Assembly (NCBI GenBank): GCA_951799425.1
Contig: OX637391.1
Coordinates: 49,943,069-50,007,068 of the forward strand
Reading direction: 5' to 3'
Length of the DNA stretch: 64,000 bases
Source: Ilex aquifolium
Lineage: Eukaryota; Streptophyta; Magnoliopsida; Aquifoliales; Aquifoliaceae
The notes beneath the pieces are model-generated. The model did no database searches. It saw nothing but the letters and a program-made list of their open reading frames with translations, and was not told the DNA's origin. A program made the translations under genes and the position numbers. Shown in pieces: positions 61,955 through 64,000 of this stretch (the stretch's first letter is position 1; every line of letters begins with the position of its first letter).

Positions 61955-62926
61955 TCAATCCGGCTTCAATTCGGATATGACCCTACGCCCATGGATTTTT
62001 TTGATTTTAAAATTTTTTTGTTGCATCAATGCCCTTCTTAAACCATCTATCCAAACATATAAAGGATGTTGATTAAAAATTCTCAACCAAATAGATGTGT
62101 AGGCAAGTTTATGCAATTCAAACAATGGAGTATACAATTTTTCTTTCAAAGTTTCTTCACTTAACTCCATTGCAATGCCCTCCCCAAGTTGAGAAATGTG
62201 AATCTCAACACCACTCTTAGATGGAGAAAAGACCTTGGGCTCATTAGCCTCATGTGAGATAATCACTTCATCAAACTTTTCACAATCAAGAGTGGTGGGA
62301 GATTCAACCTCAATATGTATTTCAATGGGGTGATCATCCTCAATACATTGACTATGCTCAAGGTGTAATTCTTCATCCATAGCAATTATAGCATTAGTCA
62401 ATGTATTAAGTTGATCACTAATTACAGAAAGTTGTTGGGTCATTTGGGCATTGCATTCCATTTGGGATTGAATAAACTCGTACAACGTATTTTCCAATTC
62501 TTGTTCGGTTGAGTCCCTATATGTTGGATAGTGGCAAAAATCATTAGGTGGTGTGAAATTGGATGAAAAATCATGAGGTTCATTCTCCCAACCATAACTC
62601 GAGTAACTCGGTGTAGCATAATGGTTGGGGTAAAAGTTTTCGCATGCAAAGTCTTGAACCGGATAATTTATTGGGCATTCACTATTGAGGTGTCCATTCT
62701 CACCACAAATCTCGCAAACATATTCAAAATAAGAGGCATTTATTGGGCACTCACTAGTGATGTGTCCATACTCACCACAAATCTTGCATACGTTTTCAAA
62801 ATAAGAGGCCATTCTTGGGCACTCACTAGAAATATGCCCATACTCATCACAAATCTTACACATATTTTGAAAATTTTGGGCATTATATACATTTTTATAA
62901 AAATTATAAGACATAATACAAAACAC
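61955..62926 (-). CDS. Retrotransposon ORF with three CCHC zinc knuckles, copy 2
   Basis: The 323-residue translation is identical to copy 1 at 56698-57669, including all three zinc knuckles and the basic tail. It sits between the primer site at 63042-63058 and the palindrome array at 61586-61793. Identity at the protein level, while a microsatellite-like array nearby has already changed, fits a very recent duplication. Confidence 0.8.
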   Translation of the reverse strand: MFCIMSYNFYKNVYNAQNFQNMCKICDEYGHISSECPRMASYFENVCKICGEYGHITSECPINASYFEYVCEICGENGHLNSECPINYPVQDFACENFYPNHYATPSYSSYGWENEPHDFSSNFTPPNDFCHYPTYRDSTEQELENTLYEFIQSQMECNAQMTQQLSVISDQLNTLTNAIIAMDEELHLEHSQCIEDDHPIEIHIEVESPTTLDCEKFDEVIISHEANEPKVFSPSKSGVEIHISQLGEGIAMELSEETLKEKLYTPLFELHKLAYTSIWLRIFNQHPLYVWIDGLRRALMQQKNFKIKKIHGRRVISELKPD

Positions 62927-63061
62927 AAACTAAAACAAAAATATTTACAAGTTAGACGACATACCTTGGCCCGTGATGAAAATCACAAGACTTACCTTAT
63001 GCCGTCCCAAAATCACCTCTTTGAACTCAACGTTTTACCTTCCCCGGCAACGGCGCCAAAA

Positions 63062-64000
63062 TGATTGGTTGGAAATGCGGTGTTGTTTCCTAACCTCTAA
63101 ACATCACCCTCACCCTCAATGTGTGTATGTGGCTTATAGTGATGGGGGAGTGTCACTCTCCCTCCGGATGATGCAAGAAGATAGGAAACAACAACAAAAT
63201 GGATGTGAATGGAAATGTGATGAACAAAATAGATGGAATGAGATGCGGTGTGCACAAAAATGCTCCCCAATCGAAAGGAGTCTTTTGTGGTCGTGTGTTT
63301 TACTTGGAAAATATTCCAAGGTCGTCTCCTCAGGGAAGGAAAGGGAGTTTTGTGAAAGTGATTTTGCAAAAGTGAAAAGAAAGTGTAAAATCTTGTATTT
63401 GTGTTTTGGTGAGTTTTGTTCAAAATGAAAATACAAGAAAGCAAGTGTTGGCTAATCCAAAGGGTTCATTCCAATGAGAATACCAAATCAACTCAAAGCC
63501 TTCCTCCGATTGAGCATGAATGAACGATTGATTCGGGGGAAGCTAGGGACGAGATTGGTGAGTATCTAAGCATAAACCGTGACTAGGCCTACGGAATATC
63601 AAAGGCTCACCAACTCATCCACTCTCAACCCCGTCAAACCGAACCATTTGACTCTAAAGGGAGGAATGAAGAAGAGTTGAAAATGGTATTCCCAAGAGGA
63701 ATTTTCCCTTGGATTAACCAACTTAAATCCTAGCTACTCATATTAACAATGCAAGACAAGCATAAAGGAAATGGACATGGAAGGGAAATGGAGCATGGAA
63801 CTTAACTTACAACAAGAAATCTAAAGCTATGAAGGAAAAATATGCAATACCCAATATAAAAGCTTGAAATGAAGAAAACTTAAATAACAATGGTGAAATG
63901 AAGAACATGAAAGTAAACTTGCAATAAATTTGAAAGGAATGACATTAAAGACAATAAATGAAGCTTACAAGGTTCTTACATTAAACTACAAGTGAAAGAG
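63062..64000 (-). repeat. LTR copy C, truncated by the window edge
   Basis: It matches the first 939 bp of LTRs A and B. One substitution was noted (near 63432, AATACAAG instead of AATGCAAG). It is the 5' LTR of internal copy 2. Whether another internal unit or the array end follows cannot be seen. Confidence 0.85.

Larger units (their letters stand above)
59672..63061 (-). other. Internal region, copy 2
   Basis: It is colinear with 54460-57804 and 45 bp longer. One extra 44-bp palindrome unit and one extra T in a poly-T run account for the difference. I noted only two further substitutions outside these (near 60369 and 61045). Confidence 0.85.
52593..64000 (-). mobile_element. Tandem non-autonomous LTR retrotransposon (LTR-internal-LTR-internal-LTR)
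   Basis: Three LTR copies (52593-54459, 57805-59671, 63062 to beyond 64000) alternate with two internal regions (54460-57804 and 59672-63061), all minus-oriented. Periods are 5,212 and 5,257 bp. Each internal region has a primer site, one 323-residue ORF and a polypurine tract, but no pol. Sequence divergence between copies is very low. The array is inserted in the gag region of the older gypsy element. The outer right boundary and target-site duplication are outside the window. Confidence 0.88.

Overview
The window reads as nuclear DNA of a flowering plant, most likely a eudicot. Genes have GT-AG introns, non-coding sequence is AT-rich with many (GA)n/(TA)n microsatellites, and transposable elements (TEs) of nearly every plant class are present (MULE, hAT, Harbinger-like, Helitron-like, SINE, Copia, Ty3/gypsy). 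Nothing is prokaryotic and no CRISPR array or rRNA gene is present. I recognise only two intact host genes. One is a four-exon gene at 4909-10143 for a plant-specific, probably organelle-targeted DNA-binding-type protein. The other is a single-exon SIAMESE-RELATED (SMR) cyclin-dependent-kinase inhibitor at 18889-19263.

Layout. 1-2399: right part of a Mutator-like element (MULE) with an apparently intact, spliced transposase on the minus strand, running off the left edge. 2400-10300: MITE relics, then the four-exon gene, whose 2.65-kb third intron holds an inverted-repeat element. 10300-18750: AT-rich intergenic DNA with MITE and Helitron-like relics. 18750-19270: SMR gene with TATA box, followed by a very long (GA)n tract. 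23689-31315: a TE cluster with three exact or near-exact target-site duplications. A hAT element (8-bp duplication) carries a nested MULE-type MITE (9 bp). Beside it lie an ~850-bp giant palindrome and a decayed MULE (9-bp duplication) that itself holds a tRNA-derived SINE (17-bp duplication).

34129-47054: a class-2 phytoglobin (non-symbiotic haemoglobin) pseudogene. Exons 1-2 lie at about 34.1-34.6 kb and exons 3-4 at about 46.5-47.1 kb. The second intron has grown to about 11.9 kb and contains a Copia LTR, several MITEs, SINE-like repeats, a miRNA-like hairpin and, on the opposite strand, a decayed J-domain (DnaJ/GPALPP-type) gene.

49741-64000: nested retrotransposons. A Ty3/gypsy element (LTR 49741-50960, then a gag full of stops) is interrupted at 52593 by a young non-autonomous LTR retrotransposon on the minus strand. 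This exists as an LTR-internal-LTR-internal-LTR tandem that runs off the right edge. Each internal region carries one intact 323-residue ORF with three CCHC zinc knuckles and no pol, and both LTR and internal DNA carry arrays of GGTACC/ACCGGT palindromes. This array is the most unusual object in the window.

Limits: all calls come from reading the sequence by eye. Exon junctions were placed by GT/AG, phase and family similarity. No alignments, expression data or database searches were available.
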